From: Microbacterium sp. 70-16
GTDB lineage: Bacteria; Actinomycetota; Actinomycetes; Actinomycetales; Microbacteriaceae
NCBI RefSeq assembly: GCF_001898315.1
Contig: NZ_MKTQ01000010.1
Location: 1-64,000 of the forward strand
Length of the DNA: 64,000 nucleotides
Direction: 5' to 3'
The position numbers and the translations under genes were made by a program. The notes under the pieces are model-generated. The model had not been told where the DNA came from. It did not search any database and saw nothing but the letters and a program-made list of their open reading frames with translations. The stretch's first letter is position 1. Each line of letters starts with the position of its first letter. Positions 1-7,477 of this stretch are shown here, one piece after another.

Positions 1-137
1 TCAAGCTGCGCTCGACCGCCGGCACGGGGTACACCTACGTGACGCGCAAGAACCGCCGCAACAACCCCGACCGCATCGTGCTGAAGAAGTACGACCCGGT
101 GATCCGCAAGCACGTCGAATTCCGAGAGGAGCGCTGA
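1..137 (+). CDS. rpmG: 50S ribosomal protein L33 (C-terminal part)
   Basis: The window opens inside this gene. The reading frame starts at base 3 and ends at the TGA at 135-137. The visible 44 residues include [17 protein letters not shown] and a basic tail, which match the large-subunit protein L33 of the cysteine-free (E. coli-like) kind; no CxxC zinc motif is present in this part. It lies 4 bases upstream of rpsN, so the two are co-transcribed. In actinobacteria this pair often also includes rpmB, which would lie outside the window. Confidence 0.93.
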   Translation, partial: KLRSTAGTGYTYVTRKNRRNNPDRIVLKKYDPVIRKHVEFREER

Positions 138-141
138 TCTC

Positions 142-447
142 ATGGCTAAGAAGAGCAAGATCGCGCGCAACAACCAGCGCGAAGAGGTCGTCGCCCGCTA
201 CGCCGAGAAGCGTGCCGAGCTGAAGAAGACCCTCGTCGACCCGAACGCGACCGACGAGGCCCGCGAGGCCGCCCGCGTCGGCCTGCAGAAGCTTCCCCGC
301 AACGCGTCGCCCGTGCGCCTGCGTGGCCGCGACGCCATCGACGGTCGCCCCCGCGGCTACCTGTCGAAGTTCGGCATCTCGCGTGTGCGCTTCCGCGACA
401 TGGCGCACAAGGGCGAGCTGCCCGGTGTGACCAAGTCGAGCTGGTAA
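142..447 (+). CDS. rpsN: 30S ribosomal protein S14, zinc-independent form
   Basis: 101 residues beginning [20 protein letters not shown] and ending in the S14 signature [20 protein letters not shown]14 binds 16S rRNA in the head of the small subunit. The length and the absence of CxxC pairs identify the C-minus paralogue, which in many actinobacteria replaces the zinc-binding S14 when zinc is scarce. It follows rpmG by 4 bases and a strong terminator hairpin follows it. No Zur box can be examined because the operon start is outside the window. Confidence 0.95.
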   Translation: MAKKSKIARNNQREEVVARYAEKRAELKKTLVDPNATDEAREAARVGLQKLPRNASPVRLRGRDAIDGRPRGYLSKFGISRVRFRDMAHKGELPGVTKSSW

Positions 448-461
448 GCCACCCGCTTCAC

Positions 462-494
462 AAGACGCCCGTTCCCTTCTGGGGCGGGCGTCTT
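462..494 (+). terminator. Rho-independent terminator after rpsN
   Basis: A perfect 10-bp stem, AAGACGCCCG at 462-471 and CGGGCGTCTT at 485-494, with a 13-base loop, lies 15 bases past the rpsN stop. There is only a short T-containing tail, as is usual for GC-rich actinobacterial terminators. Confidence 0.85.
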
Positions 495-850
495 TGCGTT
501 GCGCGGCCGCGGGCTCGCGCGCGGGCGCGGGCTCACGCCGCGTGCGACGTCGCCACTCGAGGGCGTAGCCGACGACTTCCGCCCAGCCGTCCTGGCTCAC
601 GATGCGGTGCGTGCGCTCGGTCGACATCGACGAGACCGCCGGCTCTACCGGCTAGCGCCGACTGCGCCGGCTCGTGCCGACTGCGCCGGAAAGGGTCAGG
701 CCGCACACGGCGCTCTCGACACGAAGCTGCGCACTCGGCGGGCAGGCGGGAACGCGCGGCAAAGGTCACACGAGTCACATCCGTCACCGATCCGGGGCGA
801 CACGCCGGGAAAGATGACGCCGGAACGCCGGAAATCCGCGAGATTCCGCG
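495..850. other. Intergenic stretch before hup, no gene supported
   Basis: About 350 bases without a convincing gene. A minus-strand frame starting at 627 has a protein-like first 29 codons, but it then runs antisense through rpsN without a stop and no ribosome-binding site supports it. A 14-base direct repeat (GCCGACTGCGCCGG) occurs at 657-670 and 676-689. The remainder probably holds upstream regulatory DNA for hup. Confidence 0.4.
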
Positions 851-859
851 GTTCCTGGG

Positions 860-865
860 TATATT
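860..865 (+). promoter_or_regulatory. Probable -10 box of the hup promoter
   Basis: TATATT at 860-865 is a near-consensus -10 hexamer in a region otherwise almost without AT clusters. It lies about 85 bases upstream of the hup start. No good -35 hexamer is visible at the right spacing. A GGAGG ribosome-binding site sits just before the hup ATG at 951. Confidence 0.5.
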
Positions 866-950
866 CGGGACCGGTCCATCCGACCAAACCGGGCACTCGC
901 CCGGTCCGATGTAACTGAAGGCGGCACTCGCTGCCGTCTGGAGGAACCCC

Positions 951-1229
951 ATGGCTATCACCAAGACCGAACTCGTCGCCAGCATCGCCAGCGCCACCGG
1001 CGAGAGCCAGGCCACCGTCGGCCGTGTCGTCGACGGTCTGTTCGCCGCCGTCTCCGAGAACGTCGCCAAGGGCGAGAAGGTCACGATCCCCGGCTTCCTG
1101 TCGTTCGAGACGGTCGCCACCGCCGCCCGCACGGGCCGCAACCCGCAGACCGGCGCCGAGATCGCCATCCCGGCCGGCAAGCGCGTCAAGGTCACGGCCG
1201 GCTCGAAGCTGAAGGCCGTCGCGAAGTAA
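951..1229 (+). CDS. hup: DNA-binding protein HU
   Basis: 92 residues starting MAITKTELVASIASATGES. The family signatures are the N-terminal helical dimerisation part, the IPGFLSFETV turn and the DNA-grasping arm segment RTGRNPQTGAEIAIPAGKRV, followed by VTAGSKLK. HU is a nucleoid-associated dimer that bends DNA. This is the short form without the lysine/alanine-rich tail seen in some actinobacterial HU proteins. It is monocistronic: it has its own -10 box upstream and a 16-bp-stem terminator directly downstream. The GGAGG site 8 bases upstream supports the ATG start. Confidence 0.95.
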   Translation: MAITKTELVASIASATGESQATVGRVVDGLFAAVSENVAKGEKVTIPGFLSFETVATAARTGRNPQTGAEIAIPAGKRVKVTAGSKLKAVAK

Positions 1230-1242
1230 CTCTCGCTGCAGC

Positions 1243-1276
1243 AGAGGAGGGGATGCCGATCGGCATCCCCTCCTCT
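1243..1276 (+). terminator. Rho-independent terminator after hup
   Basis: Perfect 16-bp arms, AGAGGAGGGGATGCCG at 1243-1258 and its complement at 1261-1276, close around a two-base loop. A T/G-rich tail follows. It begins 14 bases after the hup stop. Confidence 0.92.
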
Positions 1277-1383
1277 TGTTGTTGCGGGGTGCCCCAATTG
1301 TGGTTCGAGGAGCGCACATGGCCGCAACCTGCGGCCGGGGAGGACCATTTGCGTTCCTCGAAAGAGTGCGCCCCGCCGCGACG

Positions 1384-1389
1384 TAGGCT
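1384..1389 (+). promoter_or_regulatory. -10 box placing a leaderless start
   Basis: TAGGCT ends 7 bases before the GTG at 1396, so transcription would begin at the start codon. The same arrangement occurs before dcd (TAGGCT at 42413-42418, GTG at 42425), before the LacI gene at 36897 (TACGCT at 36885-36890) and, on the minus strand, before the gene starting at 4533 (TAGACT). Confidence 0.6.
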
Positions 1390-1395
1390 GGATGG

Positions 1396-3384
1396 GTGAA
1401 TCCGACCCGTGCGACGCGCCTGGCGGGTCCGGCGATGCTCGCCTCGGCGGCCGTCCTCGCGCTCGTGGTCGGCCTCGCGTACGGCGGCGGCGCCGCCCCG
1501 CTGCTGATCGCCGATCCCGGCCCCGTCGTCCGCTGGGGCCTGCCGCTCGTGACGCTCGCGGTCAACCTCTCGGCGGCTGGCCTCATCGGCTCGCTCGTGC
1601 TCGCGCTGTTCGCGCTCGAAGCCGAGACGAAACCCTTCGACACGGCGCTGGACGTGGCATCCATCTCGGCCGCCCTGTTCACCGTGGCGTCGGCCCTCAC
1701 GGCCTTCTTCACGTTCCTCAACATCTTCAACGCGACGCCCAGTGCGGATGCCGAGTTCGGGCAACAGCTCGGCCGGTTCCTCGTCGACACCGACACCGGT
1801 CGTGCGTGGGCGATCACGACGATCGCCGGGGCCGCCCTGACGGTGCTCACGTTCGCGGTGCGCGGCTGGACGCCGACCCTGCTGGTCGCGGTGCTCGCCG
1901 TGGCGTCGCTGATCCCGATGGCGACGCAGGGTCACTCCGGCGACGAGGCGAACCACAACACCGCCGTGGTTGCGCTCGCACTGCACATCATCGGCGCCGC
2001 CGTATGGCTCGGCGGCGTGCTGCTGCTCGTCGCGCTGCGACCGCAACTGGACCGCACCCAACTCGCGGTCGTGCTCGGCCGGTACTCGAGCATCGCGCTC
2101 GCGGCCTTCGTCGTCGTCGCCCTGTCGGGCGTCGCGCGCGCCGTCGTCGGCGTCGTCGCGTGGCAGAACCTGCTCTCGCCGTACGGCGCGATCCTTGCCG
2201 TCAAGGTCGCAGCGCTCTTGGCGATCGGCGCGCTCGGAGCCTGGTACCGCCGCGGGCTCATCGGCCGCATCGGCACGGATGCCACGGGCTCAGCCACCCG
2301 CCGGTTCTGGGGCCTGATCACCCTCGAGCTGGCGTTCATGGGGATCGCGAGCGGCGCCGCGGTCGCGCTGTCGCGCACGCCGCCGCCGGTCGACACGAAG
2401 CTGCCCGCCGTTCCGAGCCCCGCCGAGGTGCTCACGGGTGCGCCGCTGCCGCCCGAGCTGACGCCGATCCGCTGGATCACCAGCTGGGACATCGATCTGC
2501 TGTGGGCCTTCGCCGTCGGCTTCGGCGCGTTCTTCTACCTCGCCGGCGTCTGGCGGCTGCGCCGCCGCGGCGACCGCTGGCCGCTCTACCGCACGATCCT
2601 GTGGCTGTGTGGCCTTGCGAGCCTGTTCTGGGTGACGTCCGGCTCGGTCGGCGCCTACCAGGACTACCTGTTCAGCATGCACATGGTCGGGCACATGCTG
2701 CTGTCGATGGCGATCCCGATGCTGCTCGTGTTCGGGGCGCCGGTGACACTGGCATCCCGCGCCATCGTGAAGCGCACCGACGGCAGCCGCGGCGGCCGCG
2801 AGTGGATCCTGTGGGCCGTGCACACGCCGTTCTCGCGCGTCGTGACGCATCCGCTGTTCGCGGCGGCGATGTTCATCGGGTCGCTGTGGGCGTTCTATTA
2901 CTCAGACCTGTTCCGGTGGAGTCTGTACGACCATCTCGGGCACGAGTGGATGATCGTGCACTTCCTGATCTCGGGGTACCTGTTCGTGCTGTCGCTCGTG
3001 GGCATCGACCCCGTGCCGTACCGGTTCCCCTACCCGTTCCGGCTTGTCACCCTCATCGCCGTCATGGCGATGCACGCATTCTTCGGCATCGCGATCATGA
3101 TGGCATCCGGCCTGTTCGTCGCCGACTGGTTCGGCGCGATGGGGCGCACGTGGGGCGACCTGCCGCTGGTCGATCAGTACACGGGCGGCGGCGTCGCGTG
3201 GTCGATCGGTGAGATCCCGACGCTGATCCTGGCGATCACCGTCGCGATCCAGTGGAGTCGCTCTGACGAGCGCGCGCAGCGCCGCGGCGATCGTCAGGCA
3301 GACCGCACCGGGGATGCCGAGCTCGAGGCCTACAACGCGCGCCTGCAGGCGCTCGCCGACCGCGACGCCCGCCGCGGGGAGTGA
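1396..3384 (+). CDS. CopD / CtaG fusion: copper import and cytochrome oxidase assembly membrane protein
   Basis: A 662-residue polytopic membrane protein. Roughly residues 1-330 form a CopD-type copper resistance/import domain of hydrophobic helices. Residues from about 370 to 600 form a caa3-type oxidase assembly factor (CtaG) domain with the diagnostic HMVGHMLLSMAIPMLLVFG near residue 427, where the histidines are candidate copper ligands. The C-terminal 40 residues are hydrophilic. This fusion is common in actinobacteria and is thought to deliver copper to the CuB site of cytochrome oxidase. The GTG start is chosen because a TAGGCT box ends 7 bases upstream, indicating a leaderless mRNA. 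The gene is convergent with the one ending at 3409. Confidence 0.88.
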   Translation: MNPTRATRLAGPAMLASAAVLALVVGLAYGGGAAPLLIADPGPVVRWGLPLVTLAVNLSAAGLIGSLVLALFALEAETKPFDTALDVASISAALFTVASALTAFFTFLNIFNATPSADAEFGQQLGRFLVDTDTGRAWAITTIAGAALTVLTFAVRGWTPTLLVAVLAVASLIPMATQGHSGDEANHNTAVVALALHIIGAAVWLGGVLLLVALRPQLDRTQLAVVLGRYSSIALAAFVVVALSGVARAVVGVVAWQNLLSPYGAILAVKVAALLAIGALGAWYRRGLIGRIGTDATGSATRRFWGLITLELAFMGIASGAAVALSRTPPPVDTKLPAVPSPAEVLTGAPLPPELTPIRWITSWDIDLLWAFAVGFGAFFYLAGVWRLRRRGDRWPLYRTILWLCGLASLFWVTSGSVGAYQDYLFSMHMVGHMLLSMAIPMLLVFGAPVTLASRAIVKRTDGSRGGREWILWAVHTPFSRVVTHPLFAAAMFIGSLWAFYYSDLFRWSLYDHLGHEWMIVHFLISGYLFVLSLVGIDPVPYRFPYPFRLVTLIAVMAMHAFFGIAIMMASGLFVADWFGAMGRTWGDLPLVDQYTGGGVAWSIGEIPTLILAITVAIQWSRSDERAQRRGDRQADRTGDAELEAYNARLQALADRDARRGE

Positions 3385-3408
3385 GCCCGGGGCATCCGCC
3401 TGCCGCGG

Positions 3409-4533
3409 TCAGTTGCCGTCGGTGATCTGAATGGATGCCGTGCCGTCGGCGAGCATCGTCACCGTTCCCCCCAGGTTGAAGGGCACGGCCTCGTCGAGGT
3501 GGCGGACGCTGCCGTCATAGATCGACTTGATGTCGACGATGATGTGCGCGGCAGCCTGCGTGCGGGTGATCGTCCAGTTCGCGCCGTCGGGGCTGAGCGA
3601 CACGGTCGGCTGCTGCTCGATCGACCACTGCGGCGGCTCGACGATGCGGTTCTGCACGACCAGACCGAACGGACACCCGGTGGGCTGCAGCACCTGTTGG
3701 GTCGCACAGGTCGTCAGGAACGACTCGACCTCGCTCTGGATCGCGGCCGTGAACTCGTCCGTGGGCATCGCCTGCACGTCGACCGGAATGTTCGCCTGCG
3801 GCTCGTCGGACAGCACCGCGACCCCGGGAGTGGCCGAGACCGCCGTGTCGACCGAGATCGAATACAGCCCCGGTGAGAATACGAGCAGCGAGACGGGATC
3901 CAGCGGATCGGCATCCACCCCGGCGGCTGCCACCTGGCGCGTGTCGATCTCGAAGCCATTGACGGTGAACTGCCGCGCGCCGCGGACCGTGAGCTCGATC
4001 GCGGCGAGCGGGCTCTGCTCGAACCGCCACGTCGGCGCGACGCCGACCCACCCGGCCTGCTCGACGCGTAGCTTCGTCGTGCCCTTGTGCGGGCCCGCCT
4101 TGTACCCGACCGTGACGGTTGTGACGCCGTCGGCATCCTCTTCGGCGCTCAGCACGGTCGCATCGGTGAGTGACGCGAGGGCGGCCGAGCGTAGCAGCGC
4201 CTCACTGGCATCCACCGGCAGACCCGCCTTCTCGAGCTGGGTCGAGTCGACCGCGACGCCCGGCACCGTGAGCGCCTCGGCGGCCTGGCCGTGGCTGAGC
4301 AGATCGAGGTAGCGCGTGACGAACGCCGACGGGCTGTACAGCTCGCGGTAGAGGTACACGCCGGTGACGCCGAGAGCGCCCGCGAGCAGGATGCCGACGA
4401 CAGCGAGAGCCGTCAGATCGAACCCGAGCGTGCGCGCGCGACGGCGCCCGGGGGCGGGGGTCGTCCCCGGCTCCTGGGTGGGCGGGGGCGGCAGCGTGGC
4501 ATCCCCCCGCGCGGCATCCGTCGCAGTCTCCAC
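3409..4533 (-). CDS. Membrane-anchored protein of unknown function
   Basis: 374 residues. A proline-rich cytoplasmic tail (about 1-35, containing PPPPTQEPGTTP) precedes one transmembrane helix (about 38-60, LTALAVVGILLAGALGVTGVYLY) and a large outside domain. The outside domain begins with a tail-anchored-like segment (YLDLLSHGQAAEALTV) and continues as beta-rich repeats. Two cysteines (CATQQVLQPTGC) could form a disulfide. I do not recognise the family. The architecture resembles TcaA-like or zinc-ribbon-less lipid II sensing proteins, but nothing proves that. The GTG start lies 7 bases after a minus-strand TAGACT box, which suggests a leaderless mRNA divergent from the helicase gene. Confidence 0.8.
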   Translation of the reverse strand: METATDAARGDATLPPPPTQEPGTTPAPGRRRARTLGFDLTALAVVGILLAGALGVTGVYLYRELYSPSAFVTRYLDLLSHGQAAEALTVPGVAVDSTQLEKAGLPVDASEALLRSAALASLTDATVLSAEEDADGVTTVTVGYKAGPHKGTTKLRVEQAGWVGVAPTWRFEQSPLAAIELTVRGARQFTVNGFEIDTRQVAAAGVDADPLDPVSLLVFSPGLYSISVDTAVSATPGVAVLSDEPQANIPVDVQAMPTDEFTAAIQSEVESFLTTCATQQVLQPTGCPFGLVVQNRIVEPPQWSIEQQPTVSLSPDGANWTITRTQAAAHIIVDIKSIYDGSVRHLDEAVPFNLGGTVTMLADGTASIQITDGN

Positions 4534-4568
4534 AGACTCAGTCTAGGAAAGCGACCCTGATAGCTAGC

Positions 4569-5972
4569 ATGGACCTGGTGAGCACCCCTCCTCTATCACC
4601 CGAGCAGGAGGAGCTGTTTCGTCTCATCGAAGACACCCGCGAGCACGTCTTCGTGACGGGGCGCGCCGGCACGGGCAAGTCGACGCTGCTGCAGCACCTG
4701 GCCTGGAACACCGAGAAGCAGATCGCCGTCTGTGCGCCGACCGGCGTGGCGGCGCTCAATGTCGAGGGGCAGACGATCCACTCGCTGTTCCGGCTGCCGA
4801 TCGGGCTCATCGCCGACAGCGAACTCGAGCAGTCTGAGCCCGCGCGCAAGATCATGAACGCGATCGACACGCTCGTCATCGACGAGATCTCGATGGTCAA
4901 CGCCGACCTGATGGATGCCATCGACCGTTCGCTCCGTCAGGCGCGGCGGCGACGGTCCGAGCCGTTCGGCGGGGTGCAGATCGTCATGTTCGGCGACCCG
5001 TACCAGCTCTCGCCCGTGCCGCCGCGGGGCGACGAACTGCGCTACATCAACGACCACTACCGCTCGTTCTGGTTCTTCGATGCGCAGGTGTGGGCGGGGC
5101 CGCGGGCCGACTCGTCTGCTCTGGGCGGTGGTGCGATCCGGTCGGATGGCCTGCTCGACCTCGGGCGGGTGGGGGCGCCGCTGAACATCCGTGAGCTGCG
5201 CGAGATCCACCGCCAGTCCGATTCCGACTTCAAGCACATGCTCAACGCCGTGCGCTACGGCGTCGTCACGGCCGAGATCGCGGGCGCGCTGAACGCGGCC
5301 GGTGCGCGACCGGTGCCCGAGCCCGTCGACGGCGAACCTCCGATCATCACTCTGGCGACCCGCAATGACATCGTGAACCGCATCAACCAGCGCCACCTCG
5401 ACGCGTTGCCCGGTGCCGTGCAGACGGCGCGCGCCGACATCAGCGGCGACTTCGGCCGAGGCGAGGCGGGGTACCCGGCTGACGCCGAGCTGCAGCTGAA
5501 GGTCGGCGCGCAGGTGATGTTCCTGCGCAACGACGTGGCCGGCTACGGCGGCGACGGGCCGCGGTGGGTCAACGGGTCTATCGGCACCGTGACCCGCATC
5601 GCGGGCGGCACGGTGCGCGTCGAGATCGACGGTGAGGAGCACGACGTCGAGCCCACCGTGTGGGAGAGGTTCCGCTACGCGTACGACCCCGGCACGCGCA
5701 AGCTGTCGCGCGACATCGTCGCGGAGTTCACGCAGTTTCCGCTGCGGCTCGCGTGGGCGGTGACGATCCACAAGTCGCAAGGCAAAACGTACGACCGCGC
5801 GATCATCGACCTGGGCTCGGGCGCCTTCGCGCCCGGCCAGACCTATGTCGCGCTGTCGCGACTGACCTCGCTGGACGGGCTGTACCTCACCCGCCCGCTG
5901 CGCCCGAGCGACATCCTGGTCGACCCCGACGTGCGCCGCTTCATGGCCGCCGTCCGCGCCTCGGGGTTCTAG
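4569..5972 (+). CDS. Pif1/RecD-like superfamily 1 DNA helicase
   Basis: 467 residues. Walker A is GRAGTGKSTLL (about residues 32-42), followed by motif Ia CAPTGVAALN, Walker B VIDEISMV, motif III MFGDPYQLSPVPP and the C-terminal motifs TIHKSQGKTYDRAIIDLG and YVALSRLTSLDGLYL. These are the Pif1-like 5'-3' helicase signatures, so it probably unwinds DNA or RNA-DNA structures in replication and repair. A GTG at 4578 (MSTPPLSPEQ) is an equally plausible start, and the two differ by three residues. The gene is divergent from the membrane protein gene at 4533 and convergent with the heme oxygenase gene. Confidence 0.9.
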   Translation: MDLVSTPPLSPEQEELFRLIEDTREHVFVTGRAGTGKSTLLQHLAWNTEKQIAVCAPTGVAALNVEGQTIHSLFRLPIGLIADSELEQSEPARKIMNAIDTLVIDEISMVNADLMDAIDRSLRQARRRRSEPFGGVQIVMFGDPYQLSPVPPRGDELRYINDHYRSFWFFDAQVWAGPRADSSALGGGAIRSDGLLDLGRVGAPLNIRELREIHRQSDSDFKHMLNAVRYGVVTAEIAGALNAAGARPVPEPVDGEPPIITLATRNDIVNRINQRHLDALPGAVQTARADISGDFGRGEAGYPADAELQLKVGAQVMFLRNDVAGYGGDGPRWVNGSIGTVTRIAGGTVRVEIDGEEHDVEPTVWERFRYAYDPGTRKLSRDIVAEFTQFPLRLAWAVTIHKSQGKTYDRAIIDLGSGAFAPGQTYVALSRLTSLDGLYLTRPLRPSDILVDPDVRRFMAAVRASGF

Positions 5973-6028
5973 CCGGTCGCGCGCGTCGGCGCGTCGGCGA
6001 GTTTGCGGCCCGCGGCGGCGCGCCGGCG

Positions 6029-6076
6029 GGTGCCTCCCCGGCCCGTGCCGCAGGTGCCTCCCCGGCCCGTGCCGCA
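6029..6076. repeat. Two tandem copies of a 24-bp unit
   Basis: The unit GGTGCCTCCCCGGCCCGTGC plus CGCA occurs at 6029-6052 and again, identically, at 6053-6076. It directly abuts the palindromic repeat at 6074-6157. The tandem lies between two convergent genes and has no coding role. Confidence 0.85.
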
Positions 6077-6157
6077 AGAACTCAGGAGATCTCGGCTGAT
6101 TTCGGCGGAAAACGCCCGACCCGGGCTGTTTCGGCGACGCGGTTCCTGAGTTATTGC
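6074..6157. repeat. Dispersed palindromic repeat, family A copy 1
   Basis: The left end GCAAGAACTCAGGAG and right end CCTGAGTTATTGC match the inverted ends of the copies at 43149-43244 and 54025-54120. This copy is 84 bp long with a diverged interior containing two ATTTCGGCGG/GTTTCGGCG-like segments. It sits between the convergent helicase and heme oxygenase genes and may terminate transcription from both sides. Confidence 0.75.
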
Positions 6158-6241
6158 GTCGGGGCCCGGCGCTCGGCCAGCCCGGCACCCGCGGTGGTAG
6201 CCCGGCGCCGCGGCGGGTACCTGCAGCACCCCTGAGGCGGG

Positions 6242-6895
6242 TCAGGCCGCGGCGGCCTTCGCGTCGGCGAGGTCGACGAACAGGTCGGTGTTGAACTGGT
6301 ACGCCAGCAGGACTTCGTCGATGACGCGCTCGGCCTCCAGGTCATCCCACGGCGCGGCGTCGAGCTGCTCGCGGTAGACCTCCTTGAACGCCGTCGGGTC
6401 GGCGATCTCGTCGAAGACGTAGAAGCCGATGCCGTTCGACCCGAGCTCGAACTGGCGCGACATGATCTTGCCGATGAACTGGCCGCCGGAGAGGTCTCCG
6501 AGGTAGCGCGTGTAGTGGTGCGCGACGAAGCCGCCGGCCCAGCCCGACTCGGCGATCTCGTTGATGCGCTCGACGTAGCGCTGCGTCGTCGGGACGGCCT
6601 CGATGCGGTCACGCCAGTCGTCGCCGATCAGGTAGGCCAGGTCGGCCTCGATCGCGGGCAGGCGCGTGAGCTTCGAGGTGATGAACGGCGCCGCGATCGG
6701 GTCACCTTGCAGACGGTCGGCCGCGGCCTCGAGCGCGGCGTAGATGAACCAGTGCTGCGCGACGAGGGCGACGTAGTCGTCGCGGGTCCCGTTGCCGCGC
6801 ATGAGGTCGGCCATGAAGCCGGCGTGCTCGCTGCCGGAGTGGGCAGAGCGCGAGCGCTCGCGAAGGGCGGTGGAGAACGGCGTGACGTCGGTCAT
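6242..6895 (-). CDS. hmuO: Heme oxygenase (biliverdin-forming)
   Basis: 217 residues, the usual length for bacterial HmuO-type heme oxygenases. His19 in SAHSGSEHAGF corresponds to the proximal heme ligand. The distal helix motif YLGDLSGGQFIG is present, as are the conserved HWFIYAALE and FVAHHYTRYLG segments. The enzyme opens cytosolic heme with O2 and electrons to give biliverdin, CO and iron. A clear iron-box operator lies just upstream (6913-6931), so expression should be derepressed when iron is low. A DUF2470 gene lies upstream on the same strand. Confidence 0.93.
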   Translation of the reverse strand: MTDVTPFSTALRERSRSAHSGSEHAGFMADLMRGNGTRDDYVALVAQHWFIYAALEAAADRLQGDPIAAPFITSKLTRLPAIEADLAYLIGDDWRDRIEAVPTTQRYVERINEIAESGWAGGFVAHHYTRYLGDLSGGQFIGKIMSRQFELGSNGIGFYVFDEIADPTAFKEVYREQLDAAPWDDLEAERVIDEVLLAYQFNTDLFVDLADAKAAAA

Positions 6896-6912
6896 GAGCC
6901 TCAGTGTAGCTG

Positions 6913-6931
6913 AAACTAAGGCTCACCTAAA
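6913..6931 (-). promoter_or_regulatory. DtxR/IdeR-type iron box
   Basis: Read on the minus strand the sequence is TTTAGGTGAGCCTTAGTTT. It closely matches the DtxR-family consensus TTAGGTTAGGCTAACCTAA. It lies 18 bases upstream of the heme oxygenase start codon, overlapping the likely promoter, as expected for an iron-dependent repressor site. Confidence 0.85.
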
Positions 6932-6981
6932 CTGAAGGTTGGTTGTGAAACGACCAGCAACGCGCTGGAGCGCAGCCGCCG

Positions 6982-7293
6982 TCAGTCGTGCGGGCGGGCG
7001 GGAACACCCAGGCGTGCGCACGCGGCGTCGTAGAGGGCGACGATCTCGCGGCGCACCTCGCGGCGCTCGGTGATCTCGCCGCCGGGCCACGGCACCGCGA
7101 TGACGTCTTCCGTGCCGTCTGCGGTCACGACGTGCCACTGGCCCGCGGCGCCGTCGAAGGTCGTCATCGTCGACGAGATGACGTCGGGCAGCGGCGAGAA
7201 CGCCCGTGCGATGAGCAGGTTGTCGTCGGCGTGGTCGTTGTTCATGTGACCGAGCACGCCGGTCAGCGCGGCGTCGTCGAAGATGTGCGGCAT
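6982..7293 (-). CDS. DUF2470 domain protein, heme-related
   Basis: 103 residues. The whole protein is one DUF2470 domain, the fold also found at the C-terminus of HugZ-type heme-degrading enzymes. The N-terminal GHMNNDHADDNLLIARAF and the central FDGAAG segment are typical. The adjacent heme oxygenase on the same strand supports a role in heme binding or iron recovery. The iron box lies between the two genes, so the DUF2470 gene may instead be expressed from its own promoter. The ATG start is the only sensible one and no upstream extension is supported. Confidence 0.85.
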   Translation of the reverse strand: MPHIFDDAALTGVLGHMNNDHADDNLLIARAFSPLPDVISSTMTTFDGAAGQWHVVTADGTEDVIAVPWPGGEITERREVRREIVALYDAACARLGVPARPHD

Positions 7294-7477
7294 GAGCCCA
7301 CTTTAGGCAGATGCGCCACCGGGCATGCGCGAGAGGGCATGTGAAAACGAGGCATCCGCTCGACGAGGCATCCGGATGCCCCGTTCATGGCGAAGCTCTC
7401 ATCTGCCGCAGTCCGACGCGTGGTCGGGCTCGTGCGAGGCTGTGATCTACGATTTATAGGACACCGGGGGGTGAGGA

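Noticed and set aside
530..627. Possible small minus-strand gene (MSTERTHRIVSQDGW...)
   Set aside because: The first 29 residues look protein-like, but the frame then runs antisense through rpsN, no ribosome-binding site is seen and no family is recognised.
4596..6188. 530-residue minus-strand frame
   Set aside because: Antisense shadow of the helicase gene, driven by high GC third positions.
5973..6241. CRISPR-like array
   Set aside because: There are only two tandem 24-bp units without spacers, plus a palindromic element.
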